DNA of 64,000 nucleotides from Streptomyces sp. XD-27 (GTDB lineage: Bacteria; Actinomycetota; Actinomycetes; Streptomycetales; Streptomycetaceae): assembly GCF_030553055.1 (NCBI RefSeq), contig NZ_CP130713.1, positions 2,170,001 through 2,234,000 on the forward strand, given 5' to 3'. Numbering within the stretch: the first letter of the stretch is position 1; every line of letters starts with the position of its first letter. Position numbers and translations under genes: made by a program. The notes beneath the pieces were generated by a model, which ran no database searches, was not told where the DNA came from, and was given only the letters and a program-made list of their open reading frames with translations. This document shows positions 8,814-17,324 of this stretch, piece after piece.

Positions 8814-9602
8814 TCAGTCCCGGTGCAGCCGTCCCCGCGCGACCAGTTCCAGGACGGCGGTGACGGCCACCGCCGTCACGGCCATCAGCGCGACCAGCAC
8901 GAACAGCTGCACCACGCCCGCCAGTACCGGTGAGGCGCCGCCGAGCAGCATGCCGACGAACGCGCCCGGCAGCGTGACGAGGCCCACGGTCCTGGTCTGG
9001 TCCAGTCCCGGCAGCAGTGCGTCGGAGGCGGCGGGGCGGGCGATCTCCAGCCGGGCGTCCCGGTCAAGGAACCCCAGCGCGAGAGCGGCCTCCACCTCGC
9101 CGTGCCGCTGCCGCAGCTCGTCCAGGGCGCGTCGGCCGCTCAGTACGGTGGCGGTGAGCGCGCCGCCGATGAGGATGCCGGTGATCGGGATCAGCGCGAT
9201 GCCGCCGACCGGGACGAGCCCGGTCAGCAGCAGCACGACGACCACCGGCAGCACCCCGGCCCCGATCGGCGCCGCGGCCCACCACCAGGTGCGGTTCCCG
9301 GTGATCCGGCGCCCGGCGGTCCGTACCGCGACCGCGAACATCAGGGCGACGAAGCACAGCAGCAGCGGTACGGCGCGCACCACCCACCCGATGAGGTACG
9401 ACACGGCGGCGAGCTGGGCGGCGGCGCGCAGCCCGGCGGTGGCGACGGCCCGCCCGTAGCCGCGCCCCTCGCGGTCGGAGAGCCGGGCGACGGCCACGAT
9501 GGCGACCGCCACCGCCAGCAGGACGCCGAGGACGACCCCGAGCGTGGCGTTGACCGGCAGCAGGACCGCGTCCGCGAGGGTGGCAGGGGCAGCGAGCGGC
9601 AC
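8814..9602 (-). CDS. FetB-like (UPF0014) ABC transporter permease
   Basis: A 262-residue membrane protein with about seven helices and the UPF0014 pattern: 'GLRAAAQLAAVSYLIGWVV' near the N-terminus, a central loop rich in Arg/Glu ('LDELRQRHGEVEAALALGF'), then 'LLPGLDQTRTVGLVTLPGAF' and 'GMLLGGASPVLAGVVQ'. In E. coli the family member FetB pairs with the ATPase FetA to export iron. No ATPase gene is adjacent here, so its partner must be elsewhere. It lies upstream of the Mn riboswitch/GDT1 unit on the same strand, which suggests a metal-homeostasis pairing; read-through transcription is possible. Confidence 0.85.
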   Translation of the reverse strand: MPLAAPATLADAVLLPVNATLGVVLGVLLAVAVAIVAVARLSDREGRGYGRAVATAGLRAAAQLAAVSYLIGWVVRAVPLLLCFVALMFAVAVRTAGRRITGNRTWWWAAAPIGAGVLPVVVVLLLTGLVPVGGIALIPITGILIGGALTATVLSGRRALDELRQRHGEVEAALALGFLDRDARLEIARPAASDALLPGLDQTRTVGLVTLPGAFVGMLLGGASPVLAGVVQLFVLVALMAVTAVAVTAVLELVARGRLHRD

Positions 9603-9691
9603 GCGGCAACCTTACGAGGCGTCACAGGACCCGCACAGGAACGGACATGGCAACACGGAAAACGGCACGGAAAAATCGGACACCCCTTGCC

Positions 9692-9720
9692 TTGACATGC
9701 CCGCGTCGTCACGCTGTTAC
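9692..9720 (+). promoter_or_regulatory. Predicted sigma-70-type promoter of the nuclease gene
   Basis: TTGACA (9692-9697), a 17-bp spacer, and TGTTAC (9715-9720) form a near-consensus vegetative promoter upstream of the secreted nuclease, with a leader of about 80 nt. Judged by eye only. Confidence 0.6.
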
Positions 9721-9808
9721 CTGGCGCCAACCCCACAGAAACCTGGCGTCGCCACCATGACCGGGCACCGCTGGCCATGGATTCCCCCACCTCCCCACAG
9801 GAGTTCGT

Positions 9809-10483
9809 ATGTTCCGACTGCGCGGAAGCTCCGTGCGACGCAGCGTCTACGCGCGTCGCGCCTCGGTCGTCGGCGGCCTCACGGCCCTGCTCGGCACCGT
9901 GGCCCTGACCAGCCCGACCACCGCCGACGCGGCCCCGCCCACCCCACCGAGCGCGGCTGAGGCCCGCACCCAGCTGTCCTCACTGACCGTCAGCCCGGAA
10001 GGCAGCTCCGACGGTTACAGCCGCGACAAGTTCCCCCACTGGATCACCCAGTCCGGCGCCTGCAACACCCGCGAGGTCGTCCTCAAGCGGGACGGCACCG
10101 ACGTCGAGCAGGACTCCAGCTGCGCCGCCGTCAGCGGCAGTTGGTACTCCGCGTACGACGGCGAGACCTGGACCGCCGCCTCCGACCTCGACATCGACCA
10201 CGTCGTACCGCTCGCCGAGGCGTGGCGCTCCGGCGCCAGCTCCTGGACCACCGCACAGCGCCAGGACTTCGCCAACGACCTGACCCACTCCCAGCTGATC
10301 GCCGTCACGGACAACGTGAACCAGGCGAAGGGCGACAAGGACCCGGCGGAGTGGATGCCGTCGCTGTCCTCGTACCACTGCATGTACGCCCGCATGTGGG
10401 TCTCGGTGAAGCACACCTACGGCCTGTCGGTCGACTCGGCCGAGAAGTCCGCGCTCAGCTCGGTCCTCAACGGCTGCAGCTGA
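9809..10483 (+). CDS. Secreted HNH-type nuclease (DUF1524 family)
   Basis: A 224-residue exported protein. The N-terminal 42 residues form a signal peptide (Arg-rich start, hydrophobic 'VVGGLTALLGTVALT', cleavage near 'ADAAPP'). The mature domain has the beta-beta-alpha-metal core of DUF1524/HNH nucleases: 'DLDIDHVVPLAEAW' with catalytic His131, then 'NDLTHSQLIAVTDNVNQAKG' and 'DKDPAEWMP'. Four Cys residues (about 85, 105, 191, 223) could form two disulfides in the mature protein. It probably degrades extracellular DNA. The ATG at 9809 follows CAGGAG. A strong promoter lies at 9692-9720. Confidence 0.9.
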   Translation: MFRLRGSSVRRSVYARRASVVGGLTALLGTVALTSPTTADAAPPTPPSAAEARTQLSSLTVSPEGSSDGYSRDKFPHWITQSGACNTREVVLKRDGTDVEQDSSCAAVSGSWYSAYDGETWTAASDLDIDHVVPLAEAWRSGASSWTTAQRQDFANDLTHSQLIAVTDNVNQAKGDKDPAEWMPSLSSYHCMYARMWVSVKHTYGLSVDSAEKSALSSVLNGCS

Positions 10484-10572
10484 CGCCTGCCGCGGCGTCG
10501 GCGGTCAGCCGTCAAGGCCGGGGAATTTCCTACCGCCTGAAGCCGTGTTCAAGCTGGCGCGAGGCGCAAGAG

Positions 10573-10632
10573 CCTGTCCGACGGGGCGAGCGCCGGGACC
10601 CGTCGGACAGGCCGTAGGGCCTGTCCGACGGG
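10573..10632. terminator. Alternating hairpin, probable bidirectional terminator
   Basis: CCTGTCCGACGGG occurs at 10573-10585 and again at 10620-10632. Its exact reverse complement CCCGTCGGACAGG lies between them at 10599-10611. The middle arm can pair with either flank, giving two mutually exclusive 13-bp stems. The position between two convergent genes fits a terminator for both. Confidence 0.65.
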
Positions 10633-10662
10633 TCGGAACCGCTGAGCGTTCAGCGCGGCCTG

Positions 10663-12081
10663 TCAGAGTCCGTTCGAGCCGTTGGGCGGGAGCTTCTGGC
10701 CGTCGAGCCCGGCACGGATGGCCTTGGACAGCGAGCCGGTGCGATCGTCGCCGTCGAGCGAGTACACCATGACCCCGCCGAGTTTGCTCTCCCTCGCGTA
10801 CACCGCTTTCTCGTGGGCCAGGGTCGGATCGTCGTAGGTCCAGAGGATGTGGTCGCTCTTGCTGTACCGCCAGGCGTAGCTGGCCTTACCTGCCGGGTTG
10901 CGGCGTATCGGGTAGCTGTGGATGTCGAGCTTGGCGATCTCGTGGTAGTCGTTGACGCCGTCCTCGTACCGGCCCTTCGCCGGCCCGGTCGCCTTGTTGA
11001 ACAGCCCGTCGGAGTTGGGCTTTTCCTCCACGCCCTGCCAGCCGCGGCTGTAGTACGGGATTCCGAAGGTGAGCTTCGACCGGGCGCTCTCCCCCGCGGC
11101 CTTGATCCAGGCGTTGACCGCCGACTCGACCGAGAGTTTGTCCTTCTCCGACGAATGGAGCTGGGACTGCTGGTCGGTGGTCTTGTCCCACCCCCCGTGG
11201 AAGTCGTACCCCTGGATGTTGCCGAAGTCGAGGCACTTCATGACCTCTGCGGCGTCCCAGCCGGCCTTCATGATCTCCGGGTCGGCCGGCAGGAAGGCGG
11301 TCAGCAGGTACTTCCCTCCGCGGGGCGGGTAGTCCTTGAGCAGGTTCGGGTCGTCGAGCTGCTTGCGGAACTCCTTCAGCAGCGCCACGAAGTTCGCTTT
11401 GTCATCCGGGCTGAATTTGTTCCCGGGCAGCCCCTTGTCGCATCCGGGCCACTCCCAGTCGATGTCGATGCCGTCGAAGATCCCGGCCGCCACCTTGGCG
11501 CCGCCGAACTGCTCCTTCAGTTCGAGCTTCTTCGTCTCCCAGTGCCGGACCCAGATCTTCTTGGGGAGGTTGCCCTTGATGAAGAGGTCGATACACGAGG
11601 AGACGAGGTCCTCCCGCCCCTTCGCCGTCTTTGCGGCGAGCGACCAGTTGCGGCTGTACGTCCAGCCGCCGAGCGAGGCCAGGACCTTCAGTTGCTTGTG
11701 CGCTGCCTTGAGTTGCTTGAGCTGGTTGAAGTTCCCCATGAGGGTCTGCGCGCCCCAGGCCCCGTCAGCCGTGCCGATGGGATCCTTTTTCGTGGCGGCG
11801 TTGAACGGCTGCAGGTAGTCGGCGCCGGCGTCCCCGGCGTTGATCCCCGCGTCCGCATGCCCCGCCTTCTCCGAATCGAGCGCCCTGACCTCCTCGAAGG
11901 CCCGGAATCCGTCGTAGCCTTCGGGATATTTCTCGGACTTCGGAATGTCACCAGACGTGAAATTCTCGAACGCGTAATTGAGAATCGTCAGCTTGTCCGC
12001 TGTTCCGTTGTCGTGGATGGTCTTGAGGAAGAACTTTCTGTCGTAGATGGCCCACTGCGGGTAGTAGCCGATGAATTCCAT
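10663..12081 (-). CDS. GH18 chitinase without a visible signal peptide
   Basis: A 472-residue glycoside hydrolase family 18 enzyme, predicted to cleave beta-1,4 bonds in chitin. The TIM barrel opens 'MEFIGYYPQWAIYDRKFF'. It carries the 'LASLGGWTYS' strand-3 motif and the catalytic D-x-x-D-x-D-x-E ('DGIDIDWEW', about 203-211). Later barrel strands include 'IQGYDFHGGW' and 'FGIPYYSRGW'. ATG 12081 is favoured because GGAG sits 6 nt upstream; ATG 12093 would add only META. Neither gives a signal peptide, unusual for a chitinase. A/T at third positions is noticeably more frequent than in neighbouring genes, hinting at acquisition. Two 20-bp direct repeats lie in its promoter region. Confidence 0.9.
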   Translation of the reverse strand: MEFIGYYPQWAIYDRKFFLKTIHDNGTADKLTILNYAFENFTSGDIPKSEKYPEGYDGFRAFEEVRALDSEKAGHADAGINAGDAGADYLQPFNAATKKDPIGTADGAWGAQTLMGNFNQLKQLKAAHKQLKVLASLGGWTYSRNWSLAAKTAKGREDLVSSCIDLFIKGNLPKKIWVRHWETKKLELKEQFGGAKVAAGIFDGIDIDWEWPGCDKGLPGNKFSPDDKANFVALLKEFRKQLDDPNLLKDYPPRGGKYLLTAFLPADPEIMKAGWDAAEVMKCLDFGNIQGYDFHGGWDKTTDQQSQLHSSEKDKLSVESAVNAWIKAAGESARSKLTFGIPYYSRGWQGVEEKPNSDGLFNKATGPAKGRYEDGVNDYHEIAKLDIHSYPIRRNPAGKASYAWRYSKSDHILWTYDDPTLAHEKAVYARESKLGGVMVYSLDGDDRTGSLSKAIRAGLDGQKLPPNGSNGL

Positions 12082-12447
12082 TGCAGTCTCCATGGGTGCG
12101 TGCGCCGGCGAGTGTTCGAACGGCGGTGGGGTGTGTCAACCAGAAATGCGGGTCAATGCCGCCCCGGACACGTATTGCCGGGCTGGGACACGTATTGCCG
12201 AGCTGGCATCGCCACGCCGCTCACGCCTCGGGCGGTCCGGACGGTCGACGCTTTCCATTGATGCACAACCCATGGCGGGCCGCATCTCGGCACTACAGCC
12301 TTGAAAGCCCTCTAGGCCAGTGAATTACCCGGCATGACAACGGTGTTCACCCCAGGCCGCGCCAACGCCCCACGCCTGCCCCGTCGTTCCGTTCCGTACG
12401 CGCGTTCCGTACCGTACGAGTTCGACGAAGCGACGGAGGAGGGCCGG
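12082..12447. other. Intergenic region between chitinase and phosphatase
   Basis: About 366 bp between divergent genes. It contains the direct repeats at 12166-12206, a TTGACA on the minus strand near 12133-12138 that may be the chitinase -35 box, and the unannotated 5' extension of the phosphatase frame. No other gene is supported. Confidence 0.5.
12166..12206 (-). promoter_or_regulatory. Direct repeats upstream of the chitinase gene
   Basis: GGACACGTATTGCCG is present at 12166-12180 and 12186-12200 with a 20-bp period (two helical turns), followed by (G/A)CTGG in each. Direct repeats of about this size upstream of Streptomyces chitinase genes are known regulatory elements, though these do not match the DasR palindrome I know. 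They lie about 85-125 bp upstream of the start, so they are candidate regulator sites. Confidence 0.45.
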
Positions 12448-14193
12448 ATGGCCGGACTGCGGTTGGGGCCACTGCTGCGGCATGTCGAGGCGGACGCGGG
12501 CGGGGGCACGGCCACCGTCTGGGTCGAAGCCGACCGCCCCTGTCTGGCCGAGGTCGCGTGCGCCGACGGCGCGGGCGGGTCCGCCCGTACCTGGCGGATC
12601 GCGGGGCACCACTACGCCCTGATCATCGTCACCGGGTTGCGGCCCGACACCGAGACGGCCTACCGCGTGCTGCTGGACGGCGAGCAGGTCTGGCCGCTGC
12701 CCGGCTCGGAGTTCCCCGACAGCACGATCCGTACGCCCTCCCCCGACCCGGCCCCGGACCGGCCCGTACGCGTCGTCTTCGGCTCCTGCCGCTGGGCCGC
12801 GCCGCCCTCCGACCCCGGCCGCCCCGACGACCGCGGCCAAGGCCCCATCGGTCCGGACGCCCTGGACACGCTGGCGTCGGCCATCGCCCACGACCCCGCG
12901 GCCGAGCGCCCCGACGTGCTGGTGCTGCTGGGCGACCAGGTGTACGCGGACGAGACATCGGAGGAGACGCGGCGCTGGCTCGCCGGTCGGCGCGACCTGA
13001 GCGAGCCGCCGGGGCCGCAGGTCGCCGATTACGAGGAATACACGCGCCTGTACGACGAATCATGGCTGGACCCCAAGGTGCGGTGGCTGCTGTCCACCGT
13101 CCCCAGCTGCATGATCTTCGACGACCACGACGTGATCGACGACTGGAACACCAGCACGGCGTGGCTCGACCGCATGCGCGCCACCCCGTGGTGGCGGGAG
13201 CGGATACTCAGCGGCCTGATGTCGTACTGGGTGTACCAGCACCTGGGGAACCTCTCCCCCGCCGAGCTGGCCGCCGACAAGCTGTACCGGGCGGTGTGCG
13301 AGACCGTGGGCGAGAAGGGGGACAAGACCGGGGCCGGGGACGGGGTCGGGGACGGGATGGGGGACGGCACGGAGCTGCTGCGCGAGTTCGCCGAGGAGGT
13401 CGACATGGACCCTGCGCACGCCCGCTGGAGCTACCGGCGCGACTTCGGGCGCATACGCCTCGTCATGGTCGACAGCCGGGCCGCCCGCGTGCTGGACGAG
13501 GACGCACGGGCGATGCTCCGCCCCGACGAGTTCGCCTGGCTGCGGCGGCAGGTGCTGGAGCCCGGCGCCTGCGACCACCTCCTCATCGGCACCTCGCTGC
13601 CCTGGCTGCTGCCGCATTTCGTCCACGATGTGGAGCGGTGGAACGCGGCGGTGTGCGGGGGCGCCCGCGGGCGCCGCTGGGCCCGCTGGGGCGAGGCGCT
13701 GCGGCAGCGCGGCGACCTGGAGCACTGGGCGGCGTTCCCGGCCTCGTTCGACGCGCTCACCGAGCTGATCGCCGAGGCCGGGGCGGGGCCCGGGGCGCCC
13801 GCCACGATCAGCGTGCTGTCCGGTGACGTACACCACGCGTACGTCGCCGAACCGGACTGGTCGAACTTCCCCCGCCCGCCCCGCAGCCGGGTGCGGCAGC
13901 TCACCTGCTCCCCCGTGCACAACAGCATCCCGGCGTCGATCCGGTACGGCTTCCGCTTCGGCTGGAGCCGGGTGGGGCGGTGGGTCGGACGCGCCTTCGC
14001 CCGGCACGGGCGGCTGCGGCCCACCGGGCTGCGCTGGCGGCGCACGGGCGGGCCGTGGTTCGGCAACCAGCTCATGACGCTGACGTTGGCCGGACGCGGC
14101 GGTCAGGTGCGGCTGGACCAGGCGCGCGCCGCCGCAGATGGCCGCGACCGGCTGGTCACGGTGCTGCGGGAGGACTGGCCCGAGGCCACGTAG
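12448..14193 (+). CDS. PhoD-like alkaline phosphatase family metallophosphoesterase
   Basis: A 581-residue protein. The N-terminal ~90 residues form a beta-sandwich as in PhoD_N ('GTATVWVEADRPC', 'VTGLRPDTETAYRVLLDG'). The rest is a calcineurin-like metallophosphatase: 'VVFGSCRWAAP', 'VLVLLGDQVYAD' (GDxxY metal site), 'MIFDDHDVIDDWN' (D-D-H-D), 'LIGTSLPWLLP' and 'SVLSGDVHHAYVAE' (GDVHH metal site). No signal peptide is visible, unlike classical secreted PhoD. A Gly/Asp repeat ('GAGDGVGDGMGDG') is inserted near residue 300. ATG 12448 is chosen for its strong GGAGGAGGG at 12435-12443; the upstream ATG at 12334 adds 38 low-quality residues. Confidence 0.87.
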   Translation: MAGLRLGPLLRHVEADAGGGTATVWVEADRPCLAEVACADGAGGSARTWRIAGHHYALIIVTGLRPDTETAYRVLLDGEQVWPLPGSEFPDSTIRTPSPDPAPDRPVRVVFGSCRWAAPPSDPGRPDDRGQGPIGPDALDTLASAIAHDPAAERPDVLVLLGDQVYADETSEETRRWLAGRRDLSEPPGPQVADYEEYTRLYDESWLDPKVRWLLSTVPSCMIFDDHDVIDDWNTSTAWLDRMRATPWWRERILSGLMSYWVYQHLGNLSPAELAADKLYRAVCETVGEKGDKTGAGDGVGDGMGDGTELLREFAEEVDMDPAHARWSYRRDFGRIRLVMVDSRAARVLDEDARAMLRPDEFAWLRRQVLEPGACDHLLIGTSLPWLLPHFVHDVERWNAAVCGGARGRRWARWGEALRQRGDLEHWAAFPASFDALTELIAEAGAGPGAPATISVLSGDVHHAYVAEPDWSNFPRPPRSRVRQLTCSPVHNSIPASIRYGFRFGWSRVGRWVGRAFARHGRLRPTGLRWRRTGGPWFGNQLMTLTLAGRGGQVRLDQARAAADGRDRLVTVLREDWPEAT

Positions 14194-14229
14194 CCGCCCG
14201 AGGAGACGCAGCCGCCCGCCAGCCGGAGC

Positions 14230-14272
14230 CCCGGGGAGGCTCGTCCCCGTAGGGAGATCGGGCCTCCCCGGG
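14230..14272 (+). terminator. Hairpin terminator after the phosphatase
   Basis: An 11-bp perfect inverted repeat (CCCGGGGAGGC at 14230-14240, GCCTCCCCGGG at 14262-14272) separated by 21 nt, starting 36 bp after the phosphatase stop. No U-tract follows, as is common in Streptomyces. Confidence 0.5.
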
Positions 14273-14491
14273 CGCTCCTCCGTAGCCTCCGCGCGCCGAC
14301 ACGCGACACCCGCAACACCCGCCACGTGATCCACGCCACAACGGAGCCACTTGTTCCATTCGGGGGCTCGCATCGCACGGCCGGACCGGCATGATGGTTT
14401 CCGCCCGGCACCCACCTGTCCCCTCGGGGCCGGAGCGAGCACCCCGTCCTGCCACCGCCGCAGGCTCCGTCCGTCCCCGGGAGACGCCACC

Positions 14492-16555
14492 TTGGCCGGA
14501 GAGCACCACGCCATAGCCGTCGTCGGGTCCGGGCCCAGAGGCACCAGCGTGCTGGAGCGGCTGTGCGCCTCGGCCGCCGAGCTGGCGTCCGGCGCCCGGC
14601 TGACCGTGCACGTGGTCGACCCGGCGCCGCCCGGTTCCGGTCAGGTGTGGCGTACCGCGCAGTCGGGCGAGCTGCTGATGAACACCGTCGCCTCGCAGGT
14701 GACCCTGTTCACGGACGCGAGCGTGGACTGCGCCGGGCCGGTGCGCCCCGGTCCGAGCCTGTACGAGTGGGCCGCCGGGCACGGTCTGGAGCTGGCCCCG
14801 GACGACTACCCGACCCGCGCGCTGTACGGCCGCTATCTGGAGTGGGTCTTCGCGCGAGTGGTACGGGACGCCCCGGACGGCGTGACGGTGCGCACCCACG
14901 CGGCGCGGGCGGTACGGCTGGAGGAGCAGGCGAGCGGCGAGCAGGTGCTGACCCTGGACGACGGTGGGCGGCTGGCCGGGCTGTCCGCGGTCGTCCTGGC
15001 GCAAGGCCACCTCCCGGCGGTCCCGGACGAGGCGGAGGAACGGTTCGCCGGGTACGCGGCGGCGCACGGACTGCGCTATTACCCGCCCGCCAACCCCGCC
15101 GACCTCGACCTGTCGCCCATCGCGCCCGGCGAGCCGGTGCTGCTGCGCGGCCTGGGCCTGAACTTCTTCGACCACATGGCGCTGCTGACCCTCGGCCGGG
15201 GCGGGGCGTTCACCCGGGACGCGCGCGGCACGCTCACATACGTCCCTTCGGGCCGCGAGCCGCGGCTGTACGCGGGGTCGCGGCGCGGCATCCCGTACCA
15301 CGCGCGCGGTGACAACGCGAAGGGCGCGTGCGGCCGCCACGAACCGCTGCTGCTCACGCCCGAGGTGATCGCGCTGTTCCGCAAGCGCGCAGAGGCCGGC
15401 GACGCCCCGGACTTCCTGCTGGACGTCTGGCCGCTGGTCGCCAAGGAGACGGAGACGGTCTATTACGAGGCGCTGCTGAGGCGTTCGGAGCGGATGACCG
15501 CGGGCCAGGACGGCCGGTTCCGGGAGCAGGGCGGGGAACAGTGCGGGGAGCAGCCCGGGGCGCAGTTCCGGGAGCGGTTCCTGGCGACGGAGCACGGCAG
15601 TGCCGAAGAGGCCGCCGTCCTAGACGCGTTCGGCATCCCGGCGGCCGACCGCTGGTCCTGGGAGGACCTCGCGCACCCGTACCGCGACCGCGAGTTCGCC
15701 GACGCGGCGGAGTTCCGGCGCTGGTTGCTGGGGTATCTGCGGGAGGACGTGGCACACGCGCGGCTGGGGAACGTGGCGGGGCCGGTCAAGGCAGCCCTGG
15801 ACGTGCTGCGCGACCTGCGGAACGAGCTGCGGCAGATCGTGGACCACCGGGGGCTGCGCGGCGCGTCCCGCCGGGCGCATCTGGACCGCTGGTACACGCC
15901 GCTCAACGCGTTCCTGTCGATCGGTCCGCCGCGCCTCCGGATCGAGGAGATGGCCGCGCTGATCGAGGCGGGCGTGCTCCACGTGCTGGGCCCCGGCCTG
16001 GAGGTGACCTGCGGCGAGGCGTCCTGCATCAAGGAGCCCGGCGACGAAGGGTCCTGTGACGGCATGGCCACCGGCGGCCCCGGCTTCCGCGCCCGCTCCG
16101 CACGGGTGCCCGGCCCCCCGGTGGTGGCCACCACGCTGATCGAGGCGCGGCTGCCGGAGCCGGACGTACGGCGGACCGCGGACGAGCTGCTGGCGCACCT
16201 GCTGCGTACGGGAGGCGCCCGTCCGCACCGCGTGGACGGTTACGAGACGGGCGGGCTGGATGTGACGCCGAGCCCGTACCGGGTGATCGACGGTCAGGGA
16301 CGGGCCCACCCGCGGCGCTTCGCGGTCGGCGTGCCGACCGAGGGCGTGCACTGGGTGACGGCGGCGGGCGCGCGTCCGGGGGTCAACTCGGTGACCCTGT
16401 GCGACACGGACGCGGTGGCGCGGGCGGCGCTGCGCGCGGCGGTGGGGCGGGGGTGCCCGCGGCCCGGATACACCGGGAGCCGGACTCCGCAACCCCTGTT
16501 CCGATGTAAAGATGGCATGAACTTGAACTTGCAACAAAAGCAGAGGCGACCCTAA
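14492..16555 (+). CDS. FAD/NAD(P)-binding flavoprotein
   Basis: A 687-residue protein of the family with an N-terminal FAD-NAD(P)-binding domain (Pfam13454 type). The dinucleotide fold opens immediately with 'AIAVVGSGPRGTSVLERL'. Other patches are 'LLMNTVASQVTLFTD', 'VVLAQGHLPAVPDEAEE' and 'VLLRGLGLNFFDHMALLT'. The C-terminal half is specific to this family and has no motif I can assign to a substrate. Homologues sit in diverse Streptomyces loci and are presumed oxidoreductases. TTG 14492 is chosen because it directly precedes the Rossmann strand and follows GGGAGACG. The upstream ATG 14351 would add 47 residues of poor coding character. Cotranscription with DoxX downstream (54-bp gap) is possible. 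Confidence 0.78.
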   Translation: MAGEHHAIAVVGSGPRGTSVLERLCASAAELASGARLTVHVVDPAPPGSGQVWRTAQSGELLMNTVASQVTLFTDASVDCAGPVRPGPSLYEWAAGHGLELAPDDYPTRALYGRYLEWVFARVVRDAPDGVTVRTHAARAVRLEEQASGEQVLTLDDGGRLAGLSAVVLAQGHLPAVPDEAEERFAGYAAAHGLRYYPPANPADLDLSPIAPGEPVLLRGLGLNFFDHMALLTLGRGGAFTRDARGTLTYVPSGREPRLYAGSRRGIPYHARGDNAKGACGRHEPLLLTPEVIALFRKRAEAGDAPDFLLDVWPLVAKETETVYYEALLRRSERMTAGQDGRFREQGGEQCGEQPGAQFRERFLATEHGSAEEAAVLDAFGIPAADRWSWEDLAHPYRDREFADAAEFRRWLLGYLREDVAHARLGNVAGPVKAALDVLRDLRNELRQIVDHRGLRGASRRAHLDRWYTPLNAFLSIGPPRLRIEEMAALIEAGVLHVLGPGLEVTCGEASCIKEPGDEGSCDGMATGGPGFRARSARVPGPPVVATTLIEARLPEPDVRRTADELLAHLLRTGGARPHRVDGYETGGLDVTPSPYRVIDGQGRAHPRRFAVGVPTEGVHWVTAAGARPGVNSVTLCDTDAVARAALRAAVGRGCPRPGYTGSRTPQPLFRCKDGMNLNLQQKQRRP

Positions 16556-16609
16556 CCTGTCCCCCTCGTTGTTTCTCGTCCCCGGAACCGAAGCGAGGGT
16601 CCCCCACCC

Positions 16610-17080
16610 ATGTCCCCCTTTTCCGCTCTCACCGAGCGCCTTGATGCGACGCGCCCGTACGTGCTGTCCCTGTTCCGGATCGTCGTCGGTCTGCTCTTCT
16701 TCTGCCACGGCGCCGCCTCGCTGCTCGGCTGGTTCGGCGGCCTGATGGGCTCCGGCAACACCGTCGAGGCCGGCACCTGGCCGGGCTGGTACGCCGCGGT
16801 GATCCAGCTCGTCGGCGGCGGGCTCGTCATGGTCGGCCTCGGCACCCGCAGCGCCGCCTTCATATCCTCCGGCTCGATGGCGTACGCGTACTTCCACGAG
16901 CACCAGTCGAAGAACCTGTGGCCCATCGAGAACGGCGGCGAGGCGTCCGCGATGTTCTGCTGGGTGTTCCTCCTCCTGGTCTTCACCGGCCCCGGCCCGC
17001 TGGCACTGGACCGCATCTTCGGCGGCTCGCGCGACGCGGCCCGCACGACCGGCTCGCCACGCCAGACGACCAGCGTCTGA
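16610..17080 (+). CDS. DoxX family membrane protein
   Basis: A 156-residue protein with four predicted transmembrane helices: 'LFRIVVGLLFFCHGAASLLG', 'WYAAVIQLVGGGLVMVGLG', 'AAFISSGSMAYAYF', 'MFCWVFLLLVFTGPGPLALD'. The R-x-x-x-G-x-x-F-x-x-H-G start and the 'GxGxRxAA' loop are typical of DoxX/DoxD-like proteins, which have been linked to redox and thiol homeostasis in mycobacteria. The exact role here is unknown. It is followed by a strong terminator at 17165-17197. Confidence 0.85.
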   Translation: MSPFSALTERLDATRPYVLSLFRIVVGLLFFCHGAASLLGWFGGLMGSGNTVEAGTWPGWYAAVIQLVGGGLVMVGLGTRSAAFISSGSMAYAYFHEHQSKNLWPIENGGEASAMFCWVFLLLVFTGPGPLALDRIFGGSRDAARTTGSPRQTTSV

Positions 17081-17164
17081 AACACCGGTCCGCACCGGTG
17101 CGCGAGACGCCGGTCGACCAGCGCGTGAACCGCGCCTGAATGCCGCCTGGATGAGGCGTTGATC

Positions 17165-17197
17165 ACGTGATACGGGGCCCAAGGCCCCGTATCACGT
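17165..17197 (+). terminator. Strong hairpin terminator after DoxX gene
   Basis: A perfect 15-bp inverted repeat, ACGTGATACGGGGCC / GGCCCCGTATCACGT, with a 3-nt CAA loop, about 85 bp past the DoxX stop and ahead of the DedA gene. Palindromic, so it can act in either direction. Confidence 0.85.
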
Positions 17198-17324
17198 AAA
17201 TCGAACAACATCGCCGCGCCCTGATCGCTATCCTCGGAACCCGCAGGCGTACGCTGTACGGCTGTACAGGCCGTACTGCCGCTCCCGGCAATGTCACGGC
17301 GGGGGAACGGGATCGGGAGACGCG

